Shown here one piece after another: positions 42,987 through 49,948 of a stretch of DNA of 64,000 bases. This stretch comes from a virus. The notes beneath the pieces were generated by a model, which ran no database searches, was not told where the DNA came from, and worked only from the letters and a program-made list of their open reading frames with translations. The DNA is taken from positions 18,972 to 82,971 of IMG/VR virus record IMGVR_UViG_3300046004_000818; one strand, 5' to 3'. The first letter of the stretch is position 1, and the number at the start of each line of letters is the position of its first letter. The position numbers and the translations under genes are program-made.

Positions 42987-43192
42987 TTCCAGAGTCTCCT
43001 AATGGTTAAAAGATTGTAGGCCATAGTGCCTAACATACACACTAGCATGACTATACTAATTAGACCTAAAACAAAAAGCCCTAGGATGCCTAGGTATATG
43101 TCAAACACTTCTTTAAGCGGGTTGTCGCTTCCAGTATAGGCAATCAGTAGCAATGCCGTGACAAGGCTAAAGATTAGGAGCCCTATTAACAT
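42983..43192 (-). CDS. Two-span membrane protein
   Basis: The ATG at 43192 follows GGAGG by six bases, so the 19-codon upstream extension is rejected. The 69-residue product has two membrane segments (IGLLIFSLVTALLLIAY and LGLFVLGLISIVMLVCML). Function unknown. It overlaps both neighbours. Confidence 0.65.
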   Translation of the reverse strand: MLIGLLIFSLVTALLLIAYTGSDNPLKEVFDIYLGILGLFVLGLISIVMLVCMLGTMAYNLLTIRRLWK

Positions 43193-43367
43193 GGCTGGCC
43201 TCCAAGGTGTTTTGCAGTTGTGCTTCTTTGCGGGTAGCTTTATCAGCATCTAACTGAATGTCAACAAAAGGGTTCTTAACCCCGAAGATTTCCTTGACCT
43301 TAGCCTCAGAGGGGATAAAAGGTTTCAAGGCGGCGAGGATAGTTGGATGGATGTGATCGTTGCTCAT
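43167..43367 (-). CDS. Hypothetical protein
   Basis: The ATG at 43367 follows AGGA. A longer frame lacks a ribosome site. The 66-residue product begins MSNDHIHPTILAALKPFIPS and is helical with charged residues. Unknown function. Confidence 0.55.
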   Translation of the reverse strand: MSNDHIHPTILAALKPFIPSEAKVKEIFGVKNPFVDIQLDADKATRKEAQLQNTLEASHVNRAPNL

Positions 43368-43513
43368 AGCTTTTTTCCTACAATAAAACTTAGAACAATA
43401 AACAGTACAGCGGCGACCATGCAAGCTGTACCCATATAAGACCTAAAGCGTGGTGTCAGATTGTGGGATAGGTACACAGCACCCAGGATGAGAAAGAGGT
43501 CTACGCTACTCAT
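43364..43513 (-). CDS. Small membrane protein
   Basis: A 49-residue product from the ATG after AAAGGA at 43513, with two hydrophobic segments (VDLFLILGAVYLS and CMVAAVLFIVLSFIVG). It shares its start with the stop of a 28-residue ORF. Confidence 0.55.
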   Translation of the reverse strand: MSSVDLFLILGAVYLSHNLTPRFRSYMGTACMVAAVLFIVLSFIVGKKL

Positions 43514-43596
43514 GGTGTTCCTTTCTGCACAAGCGTGCCGCAGCACTTCTGCTGGTCAATCTCGGTGTCTACCTGAAGGACCATTTGTTGTTTCAT
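43510..43596 (-). CDS. 28-residue ORF coupled to its neighbours
   Basis: An ATG overlaps the upstream stop (ATGA), GAAGG lies seven bases before it, and its own stop overlaps the next ATG. The peptide begins MKQQMVLQVDTEIDQQKCCG. The chain of couplings is the main support. Confidence 0.5.
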   Translation of the reverse strand: MKQQMVLQVDTEIDQQKCCGTLVQKGTP

Positions 43597-43799
43597 TTCC
43601 GCACCTTCTCTTTCGGTGGAGTCTTGAACCACCAGACGTAGCAGACATTGTTAACCTGCTCTTTGTTAGCCTGGATAAAATCCGTTACATCAAATGGGAC
43701 TGGTTTGGGAGCGTGTTCAAGGCCTAGTCTGTAGCATAGCCAACCAGTTGAAGCTATTGCATACATAGCTAAGGCTAGCCAAGTGAAAGCATATCGCAT
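43593..43799 (-). CDS. Small membrane-anchored protein
   Basis: The start at 43799 follows AAAGGA. The 68-residue product has one N-terminal membrane segment (YAFTWLALAMYAIASTGWLC) and a basic tail. It is transcribed from beyond the strong terminator at 43822, so either read-through or a hidden promoter is needed. Confidence 0.6.
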   Translation of the reverse strand: MRYAFTWLALAMYAIASTGWLCYRLGLEHAPKPVPFDVTDFIQANKEQVNNVCYVWWFKTPPKEKVRK

Positions 43800-43821
43800 C
43801 TCTATTCCTTTCAAGAGTGAC

Positions 43822-43849
43822 AAAAAGGCCCTCCGAAGAGGGCCTTTTT
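43822..43849. terminator. Strong bidirectional intrinsic terminator
   Basis: AAAAAGGCCCTC and GAGGGCCTTTTT form a 12-bp stem around CGAA (TTCG on the minus strand), with T-runs on both strands. It ends the single-gene unit 44206-43822. Confidence 0.92.
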
Positions 43850-43868
43850 AGACTAGCTACGCAATAGC

Positions 43869-44141
43869 TTAGGCAGCAGGAGCGTCTGCCACTTTCCACA
43901 CGCCGACTGCATCAGTACCGTCAGCTTGCTTGAAGGTACGCACAGAGAATTTGGACTTGTCACCAGAGCGAGCACGGTAGGCAACCAGAGCCGAAGTGAT
44001 ACGGGACTGAGCCTTGGCGCGGTCAATCACTTCATTGTCGATGATGGCAGGGCCACCAACAGTCAGGGAGCCGAAGGGGTACTTGCTGGTAACAGCGCGA
44101 GTGGTCTTAGGGATAGCGATTTGAACGAGTTCGATAGACAT
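43869..44141 (-). CDS. Conserved small phage protein, probably highly expressed
   Basis: The ATG at 44141 follows AAAAGGA. The 90-residue product contains TSKYPFGSLTVGGPAIIDN and later FSVRTFKQADG and GVWKVAD, a widespread phage pattern without assigned function. It has its own strong promoter and terminator and C-rich codons, unlike the neighbours. It may be an abundant nucleic-acid-associated or takeover protein, but that is a guess. Confidence 0.75.
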   Translation of the reverse strand: MSIELVQIAIPKTTRAVTSKYPFGSLTVGGPAIIDNEVIDRAKAQSRITSALVAYRARSGDKSKFSVRTFKQADGTDAVGVWKVADAPAA

Positions 44142-44176
44142 GATAAATTTCCTTTTAGGATGGTTGGTGAGATTCA

Positions 44177-44206
44177 ATTATAAGCACAGAAATACACGAA
44201 ATACAA
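44177..44206 (-). promoter_or_regulatory. Strong sigma70-type promoter
   Basis: On the minus strand TTGTAT is followed after 18 bases by a perfect TATAAT, about 35 bases upstream of the 90-residue gene, in an A/T-rich gap. It is the best promoter match in the leftward region. Confidence 0.75.
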
Positions 44207-44218
44207 AAGTTTTCAGAT

Positions 44219-44455
44219 TTATTTCTTCATAGTTGAGTCCTCCGTTGAAAATTGACCTTTCGTGGTCGTGTTGTTGCTCTGTGACAACAGCCGCTCATGT
44301 CGAGCGACCATATCAGAGTAGTAGGTAATCATCAAGGTAGCGTAAGAGGCGTTAGATTCTACCTCCATGAGCTTACACCGAGCTACAGCTAACTGTCGTT
44401 GTGCCACCATCAGGTGGTTGGGAGTGGTTAACTTATCCCATAGTTTTGTCAGCAT
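44219..44455 (-). CDS. Hypothetical helical protein
   Basis: A 78-residue helical protein (MVAQRQLAVARCKLMEVESN) of a type common in phage early regions. Just two bases separate it from the upstream gene. Function unknown. Confidence 0.6.
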   Translation of the reverse strand: MLTKLWDKLTTPNHLMVAQRQLAVARCKLMEVESNASYATLMITYYSDMVARHERLLSQSNNTTTKGQFSTEDSTMKK

Positions 44456-44457
44456 AT

Positions 44458-44697
44458 CTAGTTCCTCACGATACTGATTGGTTTACCTTCACCCTCTTGA
44501 ATCAAGTGGATGAAGGTTTGGTTATCCACACTGGCAGAATACTCTAACCAGCCGGGTCGTTGGCAAGCGCGTAGGTCTATAGCTCTACGAGGTGGAGCTT
44601 GAACCATCACCTCCTTGGAGCCTACAGGTATGTGCTTGATAAGCTCTCCAAGTGCCATCATATCAAGACAGGGGCCGAAGACTTGTATCTTTAACAT
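44458..44697 (-). CDS. Hypothetical protein
   Basis: A 79-residue mixed alpha/beta protein (VFGPCLDMMALGELIKHIPV). GGAGG lies seven bases before the ATG, inside the upstream gene. Function unknown. Confidence 0.6.
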   Translation of the reverse strand: MLKIQVFGPCLDMMALGELIKHIPVGSKEVMVQAPPRRAIDLRACQRPGWLEYSASVDNQTFIHLIQEGEGKPISIVRN

Positions 44698-44921
44698 TTC
44701 TCAACCTCCAGCTTATCGTCAGGCTGTAGTGGGTAGTGGTTATACATAGTACCATCATACCTTCTAAAGGTTACAAGCACAGTTTCTTTCTTGAAAAAGT
44801 CTACTCCAGAGCTTACTGTATGCACCTCACACAGTTCAGGCATCGCATGAGCACCGTAACCCATATCACAGTTAAGCCGCATGCCGGACTTAAGCTCTTT
44901 AGCTTTTATTGTGGTTAACAT
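44691..44921 (-). CDS. Hypothetical protein
   Basis: A 76-residue beta-rich protein (IKAKELKSGMRLNCDMGYGA), like small beta-barrel phage proteins. It overlaps both neighbours by 7 bases. Function unknown. Confidence 0.6.
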   Translation of the reverse strand: MLTTIKAKELKSGMRLNCDMGYGAHAMPELCEVHTVSSGVDFFKKETVLVTFRRYDGTMYNHYPLQPDDKLEVEKC

Positions 44922-45193
44922 GCTAGCCCCAACTCTGCACTCTTGATCTTAGCTTTCGGAGGCTCTATCTTCTGCAACCACGATTGAGCAAAGTCTGCTT
45001 CACCTGTCACTATATAGGTGCCAGCGTCAGTTAGCTGCTTGATAAACTCTCCTTTGCATCTCCAGATACGACCGTACTGGCTATGCTCCCCTTGGAGGGA
45101 TATGACTGTAACAGTCAAGTCAAGGTTGGGGCTTTTGCGTTGCCCTAGCCCACCGACTACGATGCATAGATCACCTGCTTGTATTGGCTTCAT
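44915..45193 (-). CDS. Conserved small phage protein
   Basis: A 92-residue protein with the pattern GDLCIVVGGLGQRKSPN, GRIWRCKGEF and DFAQSWLQKIEPP, which I recognise as a recurrent phage early protein of unknown function. GGAGG precedes the ATG, and the start overlaps the stop of the 42-residue gene. Confidence 0.68.
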   Translation of the reverse strand: MKPIQAGDLCIVVGGLGQRKSPNLDLTVTVISLQGEHSQYGRIWRCKGEFIKQLTDAGTYIVTGEADFAQSWLQKIEPPKAKIKSAELGLAC

Positions 45194-45318
45194 TCTATCA
45201 CCTCCGCATAGACAATCTTAATACACTTGAAACAGCAGCTAGCGTTCCAAGGTTCTGTTTCGTGAAAACGAGGACGTTCGTCTTCTTCGTCTTCCCATGT
45301 TAGCCATCCGATCTTCAT
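45190..45318 (-). CDS. 42-residue conserved phage protein
   Basis: MKIGWLTWEDEEDERPRFHE then Cys-Cys-Phe-Lys-Cys. Start and stop both overlap neighbouring genes (ATGA), and the Trp and acidic pattern is one I recognise from other phages' early regions. The Cys residues could bind a metal. Function unknown. Confidence 0.7.
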   Translation of the reverse strand: MKIGWLTWEDEEDERPRFHETEPWNASCCFKCIKIVYAEVIE

Positions 45319-45602
45319 CCTATAAACCCCGGTGCGTCAAGTAGGTTGAGCTTGCTGCTCTTGCTACTCAGGTTTTTGATAGCAGACTGGTACTTTTTAT
45401 CGAACTCAGTCAGCGCCATTTCCTCGGCCTCTTCCAGATTGGAAGCTGTTACCTGTACTGTAGCGTAGCCTGTAAACTCTACGTCAAAACGATAACTGGC
45501 TGTGACCTTCGGCTTGAACTTCCGTTGGTTGCAGCAGTCGCAAGGCTTGTACTGGTAGCCGCAGTCTTTCTCAACTGGGCAAGTAGAACAGTGTCCATTC
45601 AT
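45315..45602 (-). CDS. Cysteine-rich N-terminal protein
   Basis: A 95-residue protein whose first 28 residues hold six Cys (CSTCPVEKDCGYQYKPCDCC), likely a zinc site, followed by a beta region (YRFDVEFTGYATVQVTASN) with a helix after it. GGAG precedes the ATG. Function unknown. Confidence 0.65.
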   Translation of the reverse strand: MNGHCSTCPVEKDCGYQYKPCDCCNQRKFKPKVTASYRFDVEFTGYATVQVTASNLEEAEEMALTEFDKKYQSAIKNLSSKSSKLNLLDAPGFIG

Positions 45603-45790
45603 TGTATCATCTCCGGTGATGGTAGCAAGCTGCTACCGTGTCTGATGTGTCGAACCAGGGCTTCAAGTGCTACTAACAAGTGCTGCTTTCCCGGTTCACC
45701 ATTAGCCATCAAGTACTCAGGCAGTCCCTCAAGCTCTATGGGAACTGTCTTGTCTGTCAAGGGCCATATTACTGTATGCACTGGTGCCAT
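45599..45790 (-). CDS. Hypothetical protein
   Basis: A 63-residue protein (ELEGLPEYLMANGEPGKQHL) linked to both neighbours by one- and four-base overlaps. AAAGGA precedes the ATG. Function unknown. Confidence 0.6.
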   Translation of the reverse strand: MAPVHTVIWPLTDKTVPIELEGLPEYLMANGEPGKQHLLVALEALVRHIRHGSSLLPSPEMIQ

Positions 45791-46113
45791 CAGAAGTCCT
45801 TTGGAATAGAAGCATAGTACTCGGGGAAAGGCGTAAGGGCTATACGCTTAGCCACCTTGTAAGCAGCTAGGATATCCGCCACCTCTTCCCTGTACTCTTT
45901 CAAGGACTCCTTGGCCGCTGTTTGGTCTTCTCGTATGGCTTCCTCTGGGGTGCGGAAGTACATTCCACAACTCAGGTTAGACACAAAGCGTCTGCCATCT
46001 TTCTGGCGTCCTGATACTTGCTCTGTGGCAGCGTTGTAGCTTTCTACGGTACAGCGTTCTAGCTTTCCGCCCCAGAACGTGTAGACGTACTCAATCTCTG
46101 GCTTTGTAAACAT
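45790..46113 (-). CDS. Hypothetical protein
   Basis: A 107-residue protein with a beta-rich N-terminal half (YVYTFWGGKLERCTVESYNA) and a helical C-terminal half. AAGGAG precedes the ATG. It overlaps the upstream gene by 55 bases. Confidence 0.62.
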   Translation of the reverse strand: MFTKPEIEYVYTFWGGKLERCTVESYNAATEQVSGRQKDGRRFVSNLSCGMYFRTPEEAIREDQTAAKESLKEYREEVADILAAYKVAKRIALTPFPEYYASIPKDF

Positions 46114-46301
46114 AGCTTCTCTCCTTTATTAAAATGTGACAACTCTTTCCAGTCGCCACGATGGATACCGTGGACCACGCGGTATTTGCCAGAGGCTTTT
46201 GCTGCTTCATTAGCAGAAGCCTCTGTGTAGTGGTGGCTCATACGTCTGCCACCTTTCTGCGCCGTTACGAACGGCGCTTCTGTGTTAAACAGCTTGCTCA
46301 T
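46059..46301 (-). CDS. Hypothetical protein with a long 3' overlap
   Basis: An 80-residue protein (HHYTEASANEAAKASGKYRV). Its last 18 codons overlap the next gene and look like shadow sequence, so a shorter ancestral gene may have lost its stop. Function unknown. Confidence 0.5.
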   Translation of the reverse strand: MSKLFNTEAPFVTAQKGGRRMSHHYTEASANEAAKASGKYRVVHGIHRGDWKELSHFNKGEKLCLQSQRLSTSTRSGAES

Positions 46302-46710
46302 TGGGAGGTGTCAGCCTTAGAATCTCGAACGTAGTACCGTCCTTGACCGTGCTGATGTAGCTCTTATGCCCCCACAACCTACTGGCTGCACCGCAAACTG
46401 CACGTTGCAAAGCAATGGCATGGGCCTTGGTCGGACTCTTGTACTCCCAAGACTCACCGTTAGCTAACAGCGGCAGCACATCAAGGTAGCCGGTGTCCTT
46501 GAAGTCGTTGACCTTATGAAAGCCTGCCTTCTTCACTGGCTTCTGGTTAAGCTCTAGGCCATTGATGTGCATCACACCGTCTGCTGTTTGCATAGCAAAC
46601 TTGCAGCCACCAGAAGTATGCTCTTTGCCTTTGTAGACAATAGCATACTCTGCACCGATTGTAGATAGCAGCAATGCTGCACGACGAAATGCCGATTCGC
46701 GAACGTCCAT
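46285..46710 (-). CDS. Hypothetical protein
   Basis: A 141-residue protein (ALLLSTIGAEYAIVYKGKEH, later SPTKAHAIALQRAVCGAASR). The alpha/beta pattern is clear but no family is recognised. It has a terminator directly upstream, so it needs its own start or read-through. Confidence 0.6.
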   Translation of the reverse strand: MDVRESAFRRAALLLSTIGAEYAIVYKGKEHTSGGCKFAMQTADGVMHINGLELNQKPVKKAGFHKVNDFKDTGYLDVLPLLANGESWEYKSPTKAHAIALQRAVCGAASRLWGHKSYISTVKDGTTFEILRLTPPNEQAV

Positions 46711-46729
46711 AAAATTCCCCTTAATGGTT

Positions 46730-46751
46730 AAAAAATGTAGCCGTAGCTACA
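46730..46751 (-). terminator. Intrinsic terminator after the HNH gene
   Basis: On the minus strand TGTAGC-TACG-GCTACA is followed by TTTTTT. Confidence 0.82.
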
Positions 46752-46763
46752 GGTGGTGTGTTA

Positions 46764-47417
46764 CTACGGTAACTGTGGAACCGTAGACAGAGCTTTTTCT
46801 ACTGACCATCCTCTGCGTAGTCTACCGTGGAGTGTCCCTGGATTTAGACCTACCAGGTGTGCCCATTGCGATACTGTGCGCCGTTCTCCATTATGCTCAA
46901 GCCATACGTTGGCTGACGTATTATTTTGTTGCACATCACTGGTAGTCCATTGACAGTTATCAGGTCCGTAAGGTTGAGAATTGTCTATACGATCTAAGCT
47001 ATGATCGACACTTGGTCTTGACCCTACAGCCTCATAAAATACAGAGAAGTCTTTCCAGCTTTCTGGTGGTGTACGATCTTTGTATAGGTGGTACCTCTTG
47101 TCTTTGGGGTTTGTACACCTAGCCCACATACTTTTCCAAACTTCGTACTCTGGTACACCAGTCATACCATGTTTCGTATGTACCTCCCTGACTCTCTCCT
47201 TTTGGAGACAACCACAGCTAGTTGTATTTCCGCTTGGTAGAGCGCTACCTCTCACTGTAATTGCATTTCCACAACTACATTGACAGATGTACTGTGTAGG
47301 TTGCCTTTTAGATGCTACCCTAGTCACGGCTGTAAGGCGTCCAAAGACCTTCCCGCTTAAATCCTTGGCATTTAAGCGTAAGGGCGTCGAGACTGTTGTA
47401 GAATTGGCGTTGTCCAT
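46764..47417 (-). CDS. HNH endonuclease with N-terminal zinc region
   Basis: The start at 47417 follows GGAG. The 217-residue protein begins with a Cys-rich module (FGRLTAVTRV, CQCSCG, TTSCGC), then an HNH-type core (SLDRIDNSQPYGPDNCQWTT) and a C-terminal helix-turn-helix-like segment (TVSQWAHLVGLNPGTLHGRL). This is a free-standing mobile endonuclease of the phage HNH type. Hairpins on both sides isolate it transcriptionally. Confidence 0.88.
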   Translation of the reverse strand: MDNANSTTVSTPLRLNAKDLSGKVFGRLTAVTRVASKRQPTQYICQCSCGNAITVRGSALPSGNTTSCGCLQKERVREVHTKHGMTGVPEYEVWKSMWARCTNPKDKRYHLYKDRTPPESWKDFSVFYEAVGSRPSVDHSLDRIDNSQPYGPDNCQWTTSDVQQNNTSANVWLEHNGERRTVSQWAHLVGLNPGTLHGRLRRGWSVEKALSTVPQLP

Positions 47418-47453
47418 TGCTGTTTGCTCCTGACGCAAAAGTGATAGAAAGTG

Positions 47454-47482
47454 GTCACGGAAACCTGCAAAGTTTCCGTGAC
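47454..47482 (-). terminator. Perfect hairpin after the fused ORF
   Basis: GTCACGGAAAC and GTTTCCGTGAC form an 11-bp stem with a 7-base loop, followed on the minus strand by CCACTTTCTATC. The stem is strong but the U-tract is weak. Confidence 0.65.
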
Positions 47483-47504
47483 TGCGCCAATTCTAGCACA
47501 ACTT

Positions 47505-48548
47505 CTAAGCTCTAGCATCCAGAATCTCCACCATATCGGAGATAGCAGCATCCCACTCTGCTTGCAGCGCCTTGACCTTCTTGCTGACTGTCTTCACTGC
47601 ATTCAAGGCGTCACGCTCGCCCTCTGCCTTCTTGATAGCGGCGATCAGTTGTTGGTCGGTCATCTCGGTCACGTTGTTGCCGTAGACGTAGGTGATTGTT
47701 TCGATGGCTTTCATGGTATTTTCCTTTTGAAGTGGTTGAATTGTGCACGTTTGCGGTGTGCTTCCCGATAGCTGTAAGAAGGCATAGGCCGATGCGTCGT
47801 CAACAGGGCCACTGTTCCAGCTTGAGGCATTGAAATCGCCGTTGTTAATAAGCATGTTACCTTTGTGAATAAGCACATTAGACCATGCCTTGACACTTGG
47901 TTCCTTCGCTTCCTTCTGCTCCTGCATCATAAACCAATCCCTAACTTTCTGAGCCTGCCATCCAAATGCTTCATGGATATGAAAGAGATCGGAGTAGGAT
48001 TTGTACATAACATCTCCACCTAGCCGCTTCCAGGAGAGTATGGTAACCTTGTTGACAATAAGGTTGCCTAAGTTTTTCGACAAAGCTGCCTGCTGCTCAT
48101 CATGATAGTTATCAACTACGACACTTAGTACAAGGTTCTTGAACCTGCTGAACTGCTTATTGCTTACAGCAGACTGAGCTAAAGAATCAGCTTCTACCTT
48201 TTTGCAAAGCCTGTAAAGCATCTCTGGCTCTGTTGCTGAGTCTACCTCTGAGACAGTAGCAGGACGTTTACCAAGTCTAAACAGTGTAGCCTCTTTTAGA
48301 CCCCTCGCTGCTTCACCAAGCTGACTTAGCACTGCTAGATGACCAGTGCAGTTGCCCCCGCTTAAGTAATCCCACGTAGTAGCTACGACAGTCCTCAATG
48401 GAGTACCTACTTGCATATCATGCAAGGGTACACCTTGCAAAGTGTCGTAGACACCCTGCTTGAACTTTTCGTAGCCCATGTCTATAGGTAAGTGTGAGCA
48501 TTGCTGCACACACTTAATCAGCAGATTAACCGCTGCTTTGGTTATCAT
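47505..48548 (-). CDS. Unknown protein fused in frame to a conserved 69-residue phage domain
   Basis: The frame encodes 347 residues. Residues 1-278 match nothing I know. From Met279 (ATG 47714) the sequence YVYGNNVTEMTDQQLIAAIK and the following coiled-coil resemble a small stand-alone phage protein. AAAAGGA lies seven bases before ATG 47714, so that part may also, or only, be made from an internal start. A second frame ends in a TGA overlapping ATG 47714. Confidence 0.65.
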   Translation of the reverse strand: MITKAAVNLLIKCVQQCSHLPIDMGYEKFKQGVYDTLQGVPLHDMQVGTPLRTVVATTWDYLSGGNCTGHLAVLSQLGEAARGLKEATLFRLGKRPATVSEVDSATEPEMLYRLCKKVEADSLAQSAVSNKQFSRFKNLVLSVVVDNYHDEQQAALSKNLGNLIVNKVTILSWKRLGGDVMYKSYSDLFHIHEAFGWQAQKVRDWFMMQEQKEAKEPSVKAWSNVLIHKGNMLINNGDFNASSWNSGPVDDASAYAFLQLSGSTPQTCTIQPLQKENTMKAIETITYVYGNNVTEMTDQQLIAAIKKAEGERDALNAVKTVSKKVKALQAEWDAAISDMVEILDARA

Positions 48549-48750
48549 CTAACTTCTCCTTCTGTATAAAGTCGCGGTTCTTGAGCCTGACAGACCCAAT
48601 TACCACGTTACCGTCACCATAGATGATCTTCCAAACACGCTTAGGTGTTGTCTTATACCCTTGTGCGGCACAACCTAGTAGTGTTCGGAGGGTCACCCCT
48701 ATATCTGGCACCTTCAAGGTGGCATTCACTGTGTCGATGATTACTGACAT
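48526..48750 (-). CDS. Hypothetical protein
   Basis: The start at 48750 lies one base past the metallopeptidase stop and follows GGA. The 74-residue product (IDTVNATLKVPDIGVTLRTL) has a beta-rich end. Function unknown. Confidence 0.58.
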   Translation of the reverse strand: MSVIIDTVNATLKVPDIGVTLRTLLGCAAQGYKTTPKRVWKIIYGDGNVVIGSVRLKNRDFIQKEKLDDNQSSG

Positions 48751-48751
48751 A

Positions 48752-49939
48752 TTACATTCCAAGCAGGTACTGGAGGCGGGTGACTTTAGCACGCTCTGCG
48801 TCTAGGTCACACAGCAGCCGAACGATACCGTTCGTCATGTCTGCATCACCACCACAGTAATCGTCTATGTCTTCCCGCGACATGGTTTCGAAGTCGAAGT
48901 CCAAGGTTGGTTCTTCTGGTTCGATAAATAGGGAGGGCTTACCAGAAGTTGTACCAGTGTTCTTGGTCTCTTGCCCCTTCCCAAAAGAATAGTCTCTCAT
49001 ACCTTTCCACGACTCTGACTGTTTGTAGGCCACCTCTGCCACCGGCACACGTTCTGGCTTCAGCGCTGCCCAGTCGAGTTTGATAGCAGCCTGTGTAAGC
49101 AGGTTCAGGTGGTTCCAATCTTGGTACTCGCTGGAACTATGCTGCATAGCGTAGCCAACACCGATGTTGATGCATTCAGGGATGATGGAGTTGTACACCT
49201 TGCTATCTGTGAACACACCCTTGGTGGATATCTCATACTTGAGGCCCAGATCGGTCAAGGCTTTTGCCAGTGCCTTGCCGTAGCCGACTGAGGCACAGGG
49301 CGTACCACCTTGGGTGATGATGACTTCATCACTGTTAGGCCGGTCAAAGGCGATACAGGCACTGAATTGCTTCAACCACTCTGGATGCTTGGCTTTCATA
49401 GCATTGGCAGAAATGCCGCCACGTTCTTCGCCACGGTGGAAGATGTAGGTGCCACCTACCTTGGCCTCTATCATCTTGAGCATGATGTAGATACCGGCAC
49501 CGTCATCTGCACCCAGACACCCTGACTTCTTGTCTGCAAGGAAGATGTGCTGGAAAGCTTCGTCGAAGAACACACTCTGCAGTGACCCGTCAGACTCATG
49601 GGTAGAGTGCATAGTGTCAACGTGACAGGAGAACAGAGTCTTGAAGCCTGATCCGATTTGCACAGTGACAGCACCTTCTGCCATAGCCACAGGCTTGTGG
49701 CCTAGCTTTTCAAGGTGTTCGTGCAACCACTTGACAAAGTTCAGTTCTCCGGTGGAGTTGTGTGCACGTTTAGTACACAGGATGGCGGCAATCAGTGGGT
49801 CCATTACGGTTACCTCAGTTGGTGGTGGGGGTTTGGGTACTGGCTTAGACAGACCTATCTTAGCCACTTTGGTAGGTTCAACGAGAAGGCTACCTTGAAG
49901 AGCTTTGACTTCTTCAGGTGTGAGTGTTGCTAGTGTCAT
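48752..49939 (-). CDS. M20/M28-like zinc peptidase
   Basis: The 395-residue protein has the co-catalytic metallopeptidase motifs: SCHVDTMH (about 103-110) with His and Asp metal ligands, GADDGAGIY (about 143) with the bridging Asp, and HRGEERGG (about 167) with the catalytic Glu pair. Such enzymes are aminopeptidases or amidohydrolases. The N-terminal 45 residues are Pro-rich and the C-terminal 90 acidic. A peptidase is unusual among phage early genes and might process a host protein. AAGGAG precedes the ATG. Confidence 0.8.
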   Translation of the reverse strand: MTLATLTPEEVKALQGSLLVEPTKVAKIGLSKPVPKPPPPTEVTVMDPLIAAILCTKRAHNSTGELNFVKWLHEHLEKLGHKPVAMAEGAVTVQIGSGFKTLFSCHVDTMHSTHESDGSLQSVFFDEAFQHIFLADKKSGCLGADDGAGIYIMLKMIEAKVGGTYIFHRGEERGGISANAMKAKHPEWLKQFSACIAFDRPNSDEVIITQGGTPCASVGYGKALAKALTDLGLKYEISTKGVFTDSKVYNSIIPECINIGVGYAMQHSSSEYQDWNHLNLLTQAAIKLDWAALKPERVPVAEVAYKQSESWKGMRDYSFGKGQETKNTGTTSGKPSLFIEPEEPTLDFDFETMSREDIDDYCGGDADMTNGIVRLLCDLDAERAKVTRLQYLLGM

Positions 49940-49948
49940 GGTAACTCC

